Shown here: in pieces, positions 38,303 to 46,614 of the stretch
How the letters are laid out: each line of letters begins with the position of its first letter
How positions within the stretch are numbered: the stretch's first letter is position 1
DNA from: an uncultured Bacteroidales bacterium
Lineage (GTDB): Bacteria > Bacteroidota > Bacteroidia > Bacteroidales > F082
Direction: 5' to 3'
NCBI GenBank assembly: GCA_905234275.1
Contig: CAJOHD010000009.1
Span: forward strand, 1-64,000
DNA length: 64,000 bases
The notes under the pieces: generated by a model
The model's input: only the letters and a program-made list of their open reading frames with translations
The model's database searches: none
What the model was told of the DNA's origin: nothing
Translations under genes and position numbers: made by a program

Positions 38303-40783
38303 ATGGAAAGGAAAACATTCTTCGTTAACGTCGTTTTGCCGGTGCCGGTGCCGGGCACGTTCACATATCGTGTCCCGTACGACCTGAACGACAGCGTGAA
38401 AGTCGGGCAGCGCGCCGTGGTGCAGTTCGGCAAGACGAAGATAATGTCTGGTCTGATAACTGAAATAACGGAGAAAGTGCCTGATTATGAGCAGGTTAAA
38501 TATATACTTGGCATTCTTGACGAGAATCCTGTGGTAAACTCTATCCAGCTGAAGTTATGGCAATGGATTTGTGATTATTATCTCTGTTATGAGGGTGAGG
38601 TGATGCAGGCAGCACTGCCTTCAGCCATGAAGCTCTCGAGCGAGTCGAAGATCAAACTTTCCGATGAATTTGAACTGGATACATTGACACTCAACGACTT
38701 CGAGTATCTTATCGTGGAGGCATTGCAGGTTCAACCGAAGCTCACAATCAGCGAAGTTAGCAAGATTATCGGCTACAAAAAAGTGATGCCACTCATAAAA
38801 ACGATGATTGAGCGCAAAATCGTCGTGATGGAGGAGGAACTTGACGCTAAATTCAAGGCAAAATATGAGCGTTTTGTGGCCTTGACACCTGAGTATCATA
38901 GTGACGAGAAGATGCATGAGCTGATGGACGAGCTCACAAAACGTGCTTACAAACAGCTCGAAGTGGTGATGTCGTTCTTCGTCCTTGGCGGAAATGCTGA
39001 AAACGACGTGCTCGCATCTGATTTGCTCGCGAAATCCAATGCCAACAGCACCGTCCTGAAGGCTCTTATTAATAAAGGTGTGTTCTCCATTTATCAAAAA
39101 CGTGTCAGCAGACTCAAGAGTTTCAATGCCTTGACAGATGTCGATTCGATAAAACTTACTGAAAAACAGCAACTTGCGTTTGGAGAGATACACCAAGGTT
39201 TTGCTGATAATAAGCCTGTGATGCTTCATGGCGTAACTTCTTCAGGCAAGACAGAAATATATATCAAACTGATACAGGAGGCACTGAACAAAGGAAAACA
39301 GGTGTTGTATCTGTTGCCGGAGATAGCTCTTACCGAACAGATTATCAATCGATTAAAGAAATATTTCGGTGACAAGGTAGGCGTGTATCATTCGCGTTAC
39401 AGCGACATGGAACGTGTCGAGATTTGGGAGCAGGTCTTGGATTTTGAGCGCTCGAAAAGCTCTAAATATCAGGTTATTATAGGTTCCCGTTCAGCCATTT
39501 TGCTCCCGTTCTCTGATCTCGGACTCATCATCGTCGATGAGGAGCATGACAGCTCGTTCAAACAGATTGACCCTGCACCGCGTTACAATGCCCGCGACCT
39601 CAGCATGATTCTGGCACGCTTCCATGGTGCCGATGTCATCCTCGGCTCGGCTACGCCGTCATTTGAGAGCTACTACAACGCTCGTCAAGACCGTTATCAT
39701 CTGGTCTCGCTTACGGAACGCTTCGGAGGTGTGGAAATGCCTGAAATCATTGTCGATGACATGCGCATAGAGCGCCGTCGTAAGCTCATGCAGGCTAACT
39801 TCGGCAGCGTGCTCGTCGATGCGATGCGTAACACATTGAACGACAAAAACCAGGTGATTCTGTTCCAAAACCGACGTGGGTTCTCGCTTCGTCTCGAGTG
39901 TGGCGTCTGTCATTGGGTGCCACAGTGCATCAACTGTGATGTCTCGATGACATATCATAAGGCACAGAACATCATGAAATGCCATTACTGCGGCTATACG
40001 ATGTCGGTGCCATCAGAGTGTCCGTCATGTCGTAGCACCGACTTGAAGATGCATGGTTTCGGCACTGAGAGGGTGGAGGAAGACCTGTCGGCCGTCGTGC
40101 CCGAGGCTCGCTGCGCTCGCCTCGACCTCGACACCACGCGATCGAAAAACTCTTATCAGTTTATCCTCGACCAGTTTAAAAATCGCGAGACTGATATCCT
40201 CGTCGGCACCCAGATGGTTACCAAAGGTCTCGACTTCGACCACGTGAAGACTGTAGGCATCCTCGACGCTGACAACATGCTCTCATTCCCCGACTTCAGG
40301 GCATACGAACGCAGCTTCCAACTCATGGAACAGGTCAGCGGACGCGCAGGAAGGAAAGGGGAGAAGGGTAAGGTCATCATCCAGACGTACCAGCCAACGC
40401 ATCCGGTCATCTTGAACGTTGTCAATCACGATTACGTGCGCTTTTTTGAGGAGCAGATGCCGATACGTCGCCAGTTCTGCTATCCGCCTTATTATCGTTT
40501 GATAATGATAAAGTTACGGAATGCTGACTATAATAAACTCAATCTTGCTGCGGAGTATTTTGCCAAGCAGTTGCGTCCTGTTTTCAAGCACAACCTCCTC
40601 GGACCGGAATATCCTGTCGTCTCAAGAATCAAGAATCAATATATAAAACAGATCCTCATCAAGTTCGATAGGAATGACAATTCCATGAGGATCAAGGAAA
40701 TCATAAAATCGGAATTGGAATCGTTTAAAAAAAGCAACGATTACAAAAATGTAACCGTTGCTATTGATGTTGATCCGTTATAA
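38303..40783 (+). CDS. priA: Primosomal replication-restart helicase PriA
   Basis: 826 residues. It recognises stalled forks and reloads the replicative helicase. The N-terminal 3'-DNA-binding domain starts FFVNVVLPVPVPGTFTY, which favours ATG 38303 over the in-frame ATG at 38252 lying in a repeat. The helicase part has Walker A GVTSSGKTE, the DEEH box IVDEEHDSSF and motif IV-VI segments (ILVGTQMVTKGLDFD, QVSGRAGRKGEKG). Zinc-binding cysteines lie in CGVCHWVPQCINC and CHYCGY...CPSC. It is convergent with exbD, with a 9-base gap and no terminator. Confidence 0.96.
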   Translation: MERKTFFVNVVLPVPVPGTFTYRVPYDLNDSVKVGQRAVVQFGKTKIMSGLITEITEKVPDYEQVKYILGILDENPVVNSIQLKLWQWICDYYLCYEGEVMQAALPSAMKLSSESKIKLSDEFELDTLTLNDFEYLIVEALQVQPKLTISEVSKIIGYKKVMPLIKTMIERKIVVMEEELDAKFKAKYERFVALTPEYHSDEKMHELMDELTKRAYKQLEVVMSFFVLGGNAENDVLASDLLAKSNANSTVLKALINKGVFSIYQKRVSRLKSFNALTDVDSIKLTEKQQLAFGEIHQGFADNKPVMLHGVTSSGKTEIYIKLIQEALNKGKQVLYLLPEIALTEQIINRLKKYFGDKVGVYHSRYSDMERVEIWEQVLDFERSKSSKYQVIIGSRSAILLPFSDLGLIIVDEEHDSSFKQIDPAPRYNARDLSMILARFHGADVILGSATPSFESYYNARQDRYHLVSLTERFGGVEMPEIIVDDMRIERRRKLMQANFGSVLVDAMRNTLNDKNQVILFQNRRGFSLRLECGVCHWVPQCINCDVSMTYHKAQNIMKCHYCGYTMSVPSECPSCRSTDLKMHGFGTERVEEDLSAVVPEARCARLDLDTTRSKNSYQFILDQFKNRETDILVGTQMVTKGLDFDHVKTVGILDADNMLSFPDFRAYERSFQLMEQVSGRAGRKGEKGKVIIQTYQPTHPVILNVVNHDYVRFFEEQMPIRRQFCYPPYYRLIMIKLRNADYNKLNLAAEYFAKQLRPVFKHNLLGPEYPVVSRIKNQYIKQILIKFDRNDNSMRIKEIIKSELESFKKSNDYKNVTVAIDVDPL

Positions 40784-40792
40784 ACCGAATCC

Positions 40793-41251
40793 CTATTCTC
40801 CCTTACGTACAGAGTAATTGATACGGAATGCACCGCATTTACGTAATTCCTGCTTCACGTCGGTGACGAGACCCATTCTCACGCTTTCATCGATTTTGAG
40901 TGATGTTGTGAGGAGTGGACGGTCAGCTTCGGCGCGGTCGAGACGTTCCTGCTCGATGAACGGGATAACGTCTTCGATACGTGCGTACTGGTCGTTCAGC
41001 TGGATACGAGCTTCTGTACCATAGAGTTTCGCGTTTGTCGGAGGTCCGATGTAGATGAAACTCACGAGAGATTTCTTCTCGAGTTTCTGGACTTCCGTCG
41101 CTGCTGGTAATTTCATCTTGACTTTCAATGTGGTCTCACGCATAGAGGTAGTAACCATGAAGAAGAAAATCAACATGAAGATAATGTCAGGCATTGAACC
41201 GGTTGAGATTGCCGGAACTTCTTTTGATCCACCTTTTCTGAATTTTGCCAT
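40793..41251 (-). CDS. exbD: ExbD/TolR family protein (second copy)
   Basis: 152 residues: one membrane helix (about 18-38, ISTGSMPDIIFMLIFFFMVT, with the proton-relay Asp) and a periplasmic domain. It works with ExbB to transmit proton motive force to TonB. Last gene of the exbB operon, 14 bases after the other exbD. Two ExbD proteins per ExbB are common in Bacteroidota. Confidence 0.93.
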   Translation of the reverse strand: MAKFRKGGSKEVPAISTGSMPDIIFMLIFFFMVTTSMRETTLKVKMKLPAATEVQKLEKKSLVSFIYIGPPTNAKLYGTEARIQLNDQYARIEDVIPFIEQERLDRAEADRPLLTTSLKIDESVRMGLVTDVKQELRKCGAFRINYSVRKGE

Positions 41252-41265
41252 AATTTTCTCTCCTA

Positions 41266-41841
41266 TTATTTGATTTCTTCAGGTTCAGCCTCTGAGATAC
41301 GTACTGGGACAGCTTTGTTGACTGCGTCGACTTTGTCTTTGTCGGTCAAGTCGCTAAAATGCTGTTTGAAGTATGTCATAGAGACCTCCTCTTTGAGTTC
41401 ATTGAAAGCTTTTGCTAATTCATTTTGAACTGCAATGTACATCTGATATGAAGTACCGCGGTCATTCTTAAGTGATACGACGCCTTTGTTGGTCATAAAA
41501 TTACCGATCAGTTCGATCTCTTTCACTTCGACTTCAGGAGCTTTCTCGTCATTCGGTTTAGGAGTGATGAAATCTCTTGTTTTGTCTTTAAGTTCTGAGA
41601 TGTCGCATGGTTTACCGTTAACCATCAACTTGTCGTACTTATTGATCATGACGTTCAAAATGTTTCTTTCTTTCACTTTGACATCCATGTCTGGGTTTTC
41701 TACTGGTGGAGGAAGACGACGGGTGATACCGCTGTCAGTGTCCATCGTAGTGGTAACGAGGAAGAATATCAACAGCAAGAAAGAGATATCAGCCATTGAA
41801 CTGGCGTTGATTTCCGGTACTTTCTTTTTCTTACGGGCCAT
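41266..41841 (-). CDS. exbD: ExbD/TolR family protein (first copy)
   Basis: 191 residues: short basic N-terminus MARKKKKVPEINASSMADIS, one helix with the conserved Asp (SMADISFLLLIFFLVTTTMD) and a longer periplasmic domain than the copy downstream. A partner of ExbB in TonB energisation. It lies between the 4-TM protein (17-base gap) and the other exbD. Confidence 0.93.
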   Translation of the reverse strand: MARKKKKVPEINASSMADISFLLLIFFLVTTTMDTDSGITRRLPPPVENPDMDVKVKERNILNVMINKYDKLMVNGKPCDISELKDKTRDFITPKPNDEKAPEVEVKEIELIGNFMTNKGVVSLKNDRGTSYQMYIAVQNELAKAFNELKEEVSMTYFKQHFSDLTDKDKVDAVNKAVPVRISEAEPEEIK

Positions 41842-41858
41842 GATAATTTCCTTCCTTA

Positions 41859-42284
41859 TTATTTATTAATGAGTTTTGATACTGCTGAATAGATTACAGC
41901 CGCGATTGTAGCACCAACGACGATGTAAGTGAATACCATGAAGAAGTCAACGAAAGACTCTGTGCCTTGTGTAACTCCCATTGATTCAAGATACTCCAGT
42001 GGAAGTGTTGCGCCTTTTGAGAACAGCAATGCGATAACAGCGATAACTGCCACGATAGCTGCAACAAATCCAATAGTCTTTATGCTTTTTGGATTGATAA
42101 CAATTCCATAGATAGGTGCAAACAAAATCGCAACCACAGTCAATCCAAGCATGCAATATGCAAATCCCATGAATGTTCCGACGCCATCTTCACCACTGGC
42201 AATAGTGATGATTGCGAAGATCACGTTGAGAACCATCAAGGCAATAAGCAAATATTTGCAATATTTTGTTAATTTGTCGACCAT
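41859..42284 (-). CDS. Four-helix membrane protein of the ExbB/ExbD cluster, function unknown
   Basis: 141 residues with about four hydrophobic helices (10-30, 38-62, 68-90, 108-133) and short polar ends (MVDKLTKYCKYLL ... AVSKLINK). No catalytic motif is seen. It lies between exbB and two exbD genes with gaps of 18 and 17 bases, so a role beside the proton-channel complex is likely. Proteins of this kind occupy the same position in other Bacteroidales clusters as far as I recall. Confidence 0.7.
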   Translation of the reverse strand: MVDKLTKYCKYLLIALMVLNVIFAIITIASGEDGVGTFMGFAYCMLGLTVVAILFAPIYGIVINPKSIKTIGFVAAIVAVIAVIALLFSKGATLPLEYLESMGVTQGTESFVDFFMVFTYIVVGATIAAVIYSAVSKLINK

Positions 42285-42302
42285 GATTTTTCTTTTGTTA
42301 GA

Positions 42303-43103
42303 TTAGTTTTTCTTTGAATAAGCGTGGAGCATGTCCATGAATGTGATTGATGAGTCTTCCATATCGTTGACGATACCTTCGATCTTGTTGAGGATGAAGT
42401 TATAAGCGATCTGGAGGATAACAGCGACGATAAGACCGAACACGGTTGTCAACAAAGCGACCTTCATACCGCCTGCAACAACTGTAGGGCTGATGTCACC
42501 TGCTGCTGCGATAGCGTCGAATGCAGCGATCATACCGATAACAGTACCCATAAATCCCAACATAGGTCCTAATGCGATGAACAATGAAATCCAGCTTGCG
42601 CCGCTTTCAAGGTTACCTGTCATAACTGAACCGTATGAAACGACTGCCTTTTCAACTTCATCAAGACCTTCGTTGTAACGCATCAAACCTTGGTAGAAAA
42701 TGCTGGCGACTGGACCGCGTGTGTCACGGCAGAGGTCTTTAGCTTTCTCAATACCACCCTTGTTCAAAGTTTCCTCTAACTGAGCAAGAAGCTTCTTTGT
42801 GTTTGTTGTGCTTAATGTCAAATAAATGATTCTTTCAATTGATACTGCGAGACCGAGGACCAAGATTAACAAGATAACGCTCATGAACTCCCAACCACCA
42901 TCGATGAATTGTTTCTTCAAAACCTCGTGGAATGTAGCATCTGTCTTAGGTGCTGCCAATGGGTTAGTCTGTGCTGCAGTCTCAACAACCTGCTCAGTCT
43001 GAGCTGGCTGTGCTGATTGATTTTCTTCTTGTGCAAGAAGTGCGTTGCTGATTCCGAATGTCAAAAATCCCGCAACTGTCAGTAAAGCAATTAACTTTTT
43101 CAT
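42303..43103 (-). CDS. exbB: ExbB/TolQ/MotA proton channel family protein
   Basis: 266 residues. An N-terminal signal-like helix and a Gln/Ala-rich linker (EENQSAQPAQTEQVVETAAQ) precede the channel core, as often in Bacteroidota. The core has a helix near 75-95, a cytoplasmic loop and two pore helices: WISLFIALGPMLGFMGTVIGM and VAGGMKVALLTTVFGLIVA. It forms the inner-membrane motor with ExbD that drives TonB-dependent receptors, such as the one at 11682. First gene of the four-gene operon. Confidence 0.94.
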   Translation of the reverse strand: MKKLIALLTVAGFLTFGISNALLAQEENQSAQPAQTEQVVETAAQTNPLAAPKTDATFHEVLKKQFIDGGWEFMSVILLILVLGLAVSIERIIYLTLSTTNTKKLLAQLEETLNKGGIEKAKDLCRDTRGPVASIFYQGLMRYNEGLDEVEKAVVSYGSVMTGNLESGASWISLFIALGPMLGFMGTVIGMIAAFDAIAAAGDISPTVVAGGMKVALLTTVFGLIVAVILQIAYNFILNKIEGIVNDMEDSSITFMDMLHAYSKKN

Positions 43104-43156
43104 GATTTGAATTTTGAATTACTACTTTTTAATTTGTTAATATTTAATTAATTCTA

Positions 43157-43226
43157 TTTAAACTTTCAACTCTTAACTTTTAACTTTCAACTACTCTAAA
43201 CTCTACACTCTAAACTCTACACTTTC
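43157..43226. repeat. Two adjacent heptamer arrays (TTTCAAC-type, then CTCTAMA-type)
   Basis: 43157-43191 repeats TTTCAAC / TCTTAAC / TTTTAAC units. 43193-43226 repeats CTCTAAA / CTCTACA units. Both keep a 7-base period, in one orientation, and fill the gap between exbB and tRNA-Ser. Confidence 0.75.
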
Positions 43227-43230
43227 ACTG

Positions 43231-43318
43231 CGGAGAGAGCGGGATTCGAACCCGCGGTACCCTTTTGAAGTACACACACTTTCCAGGCGTGCTCCTTAAA
43301 CCACTCGGACATCTCTCC
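43231..43318 (-). tRNA. tRNA-Ser (GGA anticodon)
   Basis: An 88-base tRNA on the minus strand. The acceptor stem GGAGAGA pairs with TCTCTCC, discriminator G. The anticodon loop CTGGAAA has GGA at 43282-43284. A long type II variable arm (GTAC...GTAC) and a T arm GCGGG-TTCGAAT-CCCGC are present. CCA is not encoded. It reads UCC and UCU serine codons. Confidence 0.95.
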
Positions 43319-43457
43319 CAGGGATTTTCTACTCCACAAAAAATCGTGTCAAAATTACAAATTTTTTCTTTTCACTAAACAAGAAATTTGCAACAATATT
43401 TTATTTTTTTTGAAAAAACACACCCTGTTTTTGTAATCAATTTATTATCAATGCCTT

Positions 43458-43484
43458 GTCATTCCGAGTGAAACGAGGAATCCC
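43458..43484. repeat. Single copy of the dispersed repeat GTCATTCCGAG...GAGGAATCCC
   Basis: GTCATTCCGAGTGAAACGAG followed by GAATCCC. It is the unpaired form of the repeat that is inverted at 38231-38288. Confidence 0.75.
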
Positions 43485-43485
43485 A

Positions 43486-43543
43486 TCAACTTCAAACTTT
43501 AAACTTCAAAACTACTCTAAACTCTCAACTCTACACCCTAAAC
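43486..43543. repeat. Second pair of adjacent heptamer arrays (TTCAAAC-type, CTCTAAA-type)
   Basis: TTCAAAC/TTTAAAC/TTCAAAA units are followed by CTCTAAA/CTCTCAA/CTCTACA/CCCTAAA units at a 7-base period. Same order and orientation as the arrays on the other side of the tRNA gene. Confidence 0.7.
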
Positions 43544-43548
43544 CATTA

Positions 43549-44574
43549 TCACACCGTCATTTCCCCTCTTAATGACTCCTGCAAGTATTTCTTGATGTCG
43601 CTTCTGCTGAATCCTTCACCTAAAAGGTACATCATTTTTGCCAGTGCCGACTCTGTGGTGATGTCGTAGCCGCTGATAACACCGATTTTGTCGAGGTTTA
43701 AGCTGGTTTCATAGCGTCCCATCTCCACTGATCCCGACTTACACTGTGTAACATTATATATTATGAGGCCTTTTCTGATGGCGTCGGCGAGTTCGTCCAA
43801 GAACCACTCTGATGTGGGGGCGTTGCCCGAGCCGAAAGTCTCCATGATGACACCCTTGAGTCCTGGAGTATTCAATGCATGTTTTACGAAATCATGAGTA
43901 ATACCTGGGAAAAGCTTCAAGATGCCTACGTTTCTGTCGAATTTTTTATGAACAATGAGTTTGCCGCCTTTTGGCTTGGCAATGAACTCTCTGTTATACT
44001 TGATTTTAATGCCAACATCCGCCAAGGTAGGATAATTTCCTGATGAGAAAGCGTTGAAGTTTTCAGCATTGAACTTGGTTGCTCTGTTGCCTCTAAGTAA
44101 TTGATTTTCAAAGAAGATGCAAACTTCTGGTGCACATGGCTCGCCGTTGATCTTTGAGGCTGCAATCTCGATTGATGTGACGAAGTTCTCGCGTCCGTCG
44201 CTGCGCACCATGCCCATCGGCAATTGTGAACCGGTGAAAACCACTGGCTTTGCAAGGTTTTCGAGCATGAAACTCAAGGCCGAGGCGCTGTACGCCATGG
44301 TATCGGAACCGTGCAGAACCACGAAACCGTCATATTTCTCGTAGTTTTCCTCGATTTTCTCTGCCAGCTCAATCCAGAACTCCGGCGTCATGTTCGACGA
44401 GTCGATGAGGTTCTCGAAAGAGTAGAAGTCGATGGTGTAATCGAGGTTGCGCAAAACCGGCATGTGCTCGTAAATATTGCCGAAGTCGAACGGCACCAAG
44501 CTGCCGGTCTTCGGGTCTTTCATCATTCCAATCGTGCCTCCGGTGTAAAGCACTAAAATAGAAGGTTTCTTCAT
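43549..44574 (-). CDS. ansA: Type I L-asparaginase
   Basis: A 341-residue enzyme hydrolysing asparagine to aspartate and ammonia. The catalytic threonines lie in LVLYTGGTIGM (residues 11-16) and the second motif FVVLHGSDTMAYSA; VVFTGSQLPMG follows. There is no signal peptide, so it is the cytoplasmic type I form. Its start overlaps the stop of tatD by 4 bases; it is the last gene of the trpS-hflX-tatD-ansA run. Confidence 0.95.
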   Translation of the reverse strand: MKKPSILVLYTGGTIGMMKDPKTGSLVPFDFGNIYEHMPVLRNLDYTIDFYSFENLIDSSNMTPEFWIELAEKIEENYEKYDGFVVLHGSDTMAYSASALSFMLENLAKPVVFTGSQLPMGMVRSDGRENFVTSIEIAASKINGEPCAPEVCIFFENQLLRGNRATKFNAENFNAFSSGNYPTLADVGIKIKYNREFIAKPKGGKLIVHKKFDRNVGILKLFPGITHDFVKHALNTPGLKGVIMETFGSGNAPTSEWFLDELADAIRKGLIIYNVTQCKSGSVEMGRYETSLNLDKIGVISGYDITTESALAKMMYLLGEGFSRSDIKKYLQESLRGEMTV

Positions 44575-45380
44575 ATTTTGAATATATTTTTTGCGTTTTT
44601 TGTTGTTTGTTCAATAATTTTCTCAGTTGTCACTCCATAAATTTCAGCAACCTTCTCCGCCGTTTTCACGATATATGCCGGCTCATTGCGCTGTCCTCGG
44701 TATGGCACAGGCGGCAGGTACGGGTCGTCGGTCTCCAACACTATTCTTTCCATCGGGATGTCGGGCAAAAAGTCTTTGACGCCGCAGTTTTTGTATGTTA
44801 TCACGCCGCCGAGCCCTAAATGGAAGCCGTAGGATAACGCGGTTTTCGCCTCATCAAAAGTGCCATTGAAACAATGCATCACGCCAGCGAGGCGGCCATC
44901 TTGTTCATGGTCAAGAACCTTAAACATGTCATGAAAAGCATTGCGAGTGTGAATAGACACTGGCAATCCCAGCTCTTTCGCCCAATGCAGCTGCTCACTC
45001 AATACCTCAATCTGTTCCTTCTTAAACGTATCATCCCAATAGAAATCCAACCCTATTTCCCCAATGCCAACCAAAGGATTGCGTGTGCCAACCGAAACAC
45101 CGCTGTCATTCCGAGCATCGCAGATGCGAGGAATCTCATTTTCAATCAACGATAACTTTGTTTTATAATCCTCTTTCACTTCTTCCGGATGCAGCCCCAT
45201 CATAACTCTCACATTCTCACTATGTTTCTCATAAAACTCCATCATCGGCTTGATGGTTTTCTCGTCGCAATTCGGCAACAAAAGCATCTCCACACCAGCC
45301 TCAAGCGAGCGTTGAAACACCTCTTCGCGGTCAGCGTCAAAGGCTTCGTCGTAGATGTGACTATGTGTGTTGATAATCAT
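44571..45380 (-). CDS. tatD: TatD family metal-dependent DNase/hydrolase, with a repeat-encoded insertion
   Basis: 269 residues of a TIM-barrel metal hydrolase: metal site INTHSHIYDEAFD at the N-terminus, MMGLHPEEV, VGIGEIGLDFYWD, VSIHTRNAFHD, GVMHCFNGT and LETDDPYLPP. Members are 3'-5' exonucleases or tRNA-editing-like hydrolases. Between the helix ENE and GEIGLDF, residues reading IPRICDARNDS are encoded by a copy of the dispersed palindromic repeat (45104-45136), adding about 15-20 residues to a loop compared with relatives I recall. The frame and all metal ligands are intact, so the enzyme is probably active. Confidence 0.92.
   Translation of the reverse strand: MIINTHSHIYDEAFDADREEVFQRSLEAGVEMLLLPNCDEKTIKPMMEFYEKHSENVRVMMGLHPEEVKEDYKTKLSLIENEIPRICDARNDSGVSVGTRNPLVGIGEIGLDFYWDDTFKKEQIEVLSEQLHWAKELGLPVSIHTRNAFHDMFKVLDHEQDGRLAGVMHCFNGTFDEAKTALSYGFHLGLGGVITYKNCGVKDFLPDIPMERIVLETDDPYLPPVPYRGQRNEPAYIVKTAEKVAEIYGVTTEKIIEQTTKNAKNIFKI
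45104..45136. repeat. Dispersed repeat copy translated within tatD
   Basis: GTCATTCCGAGCATCGCAGA followed by TGCGAGGAATCTC, a full copy with a small internal palindrome (GCATC/GATGC). It is in frame with tatD on the minus strand. Confidence 0.8.
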
Positions 45381-45391
45381 AGTGTTACGTC

Positions 45392-46582
45392 TTAATAAAG
45401 GAAGTTGTCGTAAGGATATCTGATGGCGTGCATGTCACGGATCTCAGCGTAAAGCAGATCTCTAAACTCCTGATAATGAGTCTTTTCCGCTGCCGAGATG
45501 AAGATGCAAGGTTTGCCTTTTGCCATCCAGGTCTTCTTCCAGTCGTCCAAAGTGTAGTTTTTCTTGGTGACAGGCGTCAAATCATCGGCATCTTTTTCAT
45601 CATAACGGTAAGCGTCAATCTTGTTGAACACCATGATGACTTTCTTGTCACCAGCTCCAATGTCTGTCAAGGTCTGATTGACAGTCTCAATCTGCGATTC
45701 AAAATCTGGATGCGAGATATCCACAACATGCAACAAAATATCGGATTCTCTCACCTCGTCGAGGGTCGATTTGAACGATTCCACCAACTGTGTTGGCAGT
45801 TTTCTGATGAAACCTACTGTGTCTGATAGCAAAAACGGCAGATTTTCAATCACGACTTTCCTCACGGTGGTGTCCAAAGTAGCGAACAACTTATTCTCAG
45901 CGAACACGTCGCTCTTGCTTAACATGTTCATTATCGTCGACTTACCTACGTTGGTGTATCCAACCAATGCCACGCGCACCATCTGCTGGCGGTTCTTGCG
46001 CTGCACCGACTTCTGCATGTCGATTTCCTCGAGTTTCTCTTTCAGAGAAGCGATTTTGTTGCGGATAATCTTACGGTCGGTCTCGATCTGCGTCTCACCA
46101 GGGCCTCTCATTCCGATACCGCCTCGCTGACGCTCCAAGTGGGTCCACATTCTGGTCAAACGAGGTAACATGTATTGATACTGAGCGAGTTCCACCTGCG
46201 TTTTGGCGTAAGCTGTCTTGGCGTTTTTGGCAAAGATATCGAGGATGAGGTTTGTTCTGTCAAGGATTCGGCATTCGAGCTCGTTTTCAAGGTTACGGAT
46301 CTGTGTGGCGCTCAACTCGTCATCGAAAATCGCCATGTCGATTTCTTCAGCCTTGATGTATTGTTTCAGTTCCTCGAGCTTGCCGGTTCCGAGATATGTC
46401 ACGCTGTTCGGACGTTCCAGCGGTTGCACGAAACGTCCCACGGCAATGCCTCCTGCTGTCTCCAAAAGGAACTCCAGCTCATCGAGGTATTCCTCCGTGC
46501 GCTCGCGGTTCTGCTCATAGGTGCTCACCGCCACTAAAACCGCTCTTTCCTGCTTCTTTTCGTGTTCAATCATCTTATCCAT
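45392..46582 (-). CDS. hflX: Ribosome-associated GTPase HflX
   Basis: 396 residues. It splits stalled ribosomes under stress. The N-terminal HflX domain has SVTYLGTGKLEEL and the glycine-rich linker GGIGMRGPGETQIETDR. The GTPase core has G1 VGYTNVGKST, G3 LLSDTVGFI and G4 FNKIDAY. The first codons (MDK) come from a repeat shared with the DPP IV 3' region; MIEHEKKQ at 46573 is an equally plausible start. It lies 32 bases after trpS and 11 bases before tatD. Confidence 0.95.
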   Translation of the reverse strand: MDKMIEHEKKQERAVLVAVSTYEQNRERTEEYLDELEFLLETAGGIAVGRFVQPLERPNSVTYLGTGKLEELKQYIKAEEIDMAIFDDELSATQIRNLENELECRILDRTNLILDIFAKNAKTAYAKTQVELAQYQYMLPRLTRMWTHLERQRGGIGMRGPGETQIETDRKIIRNKIASLKEKLEEIDMQKSVQRKNRQQMVRVALVGYTNVGKSTIMNMLSKSDVFAENKLFATLDTTVRKVVIENLPFLLSDTVGFIRKLPTQLVESFKSTLDEVRESDILLHVVDISHPDFESQIETVNQTLTDIGAGDKKVIMVFNKIDAYRYDEKDADDLTPVTKKNYTLDDWKKTWMAKGKPCIFISAAEKTHYQEFRDLLYAEIRDMHAIRYPYDNFLY

Positions 46583-46610
46583 CTTATCAGCGAAGCGCTT
46601 ATCCTTCTTA
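46582..46610. repeat. Repeat shared with the DPP IV 3' flank (AAGGATAA...GCTTCGCTGATAAG)
   Basis: In minus sense AAGGATAAGCGCTTCGCTGA then TAAGA, matching 25 bases of the DPP IV 3' flank (about 324-346) with one difference. It fills most of the trpS-hflX gap and runs into the hflX start. Confidence 0.6.
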
Positions 46611-46614
46611 TCCT

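Larger units (their letters stand above)
43319..43548. other. 230-bp intergenic region between tRNA-Ser and ansA
   Basis: AT-rich near the tRNA 5' side, with no clean TAnnTTTG box. It then carries one single-orientation copy of the dispersed GTCATTCCGAG repeat (43458-43484) and another pair of heptamer arrays (43486-43543). No ORF was seen. Confidence 0.55.
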
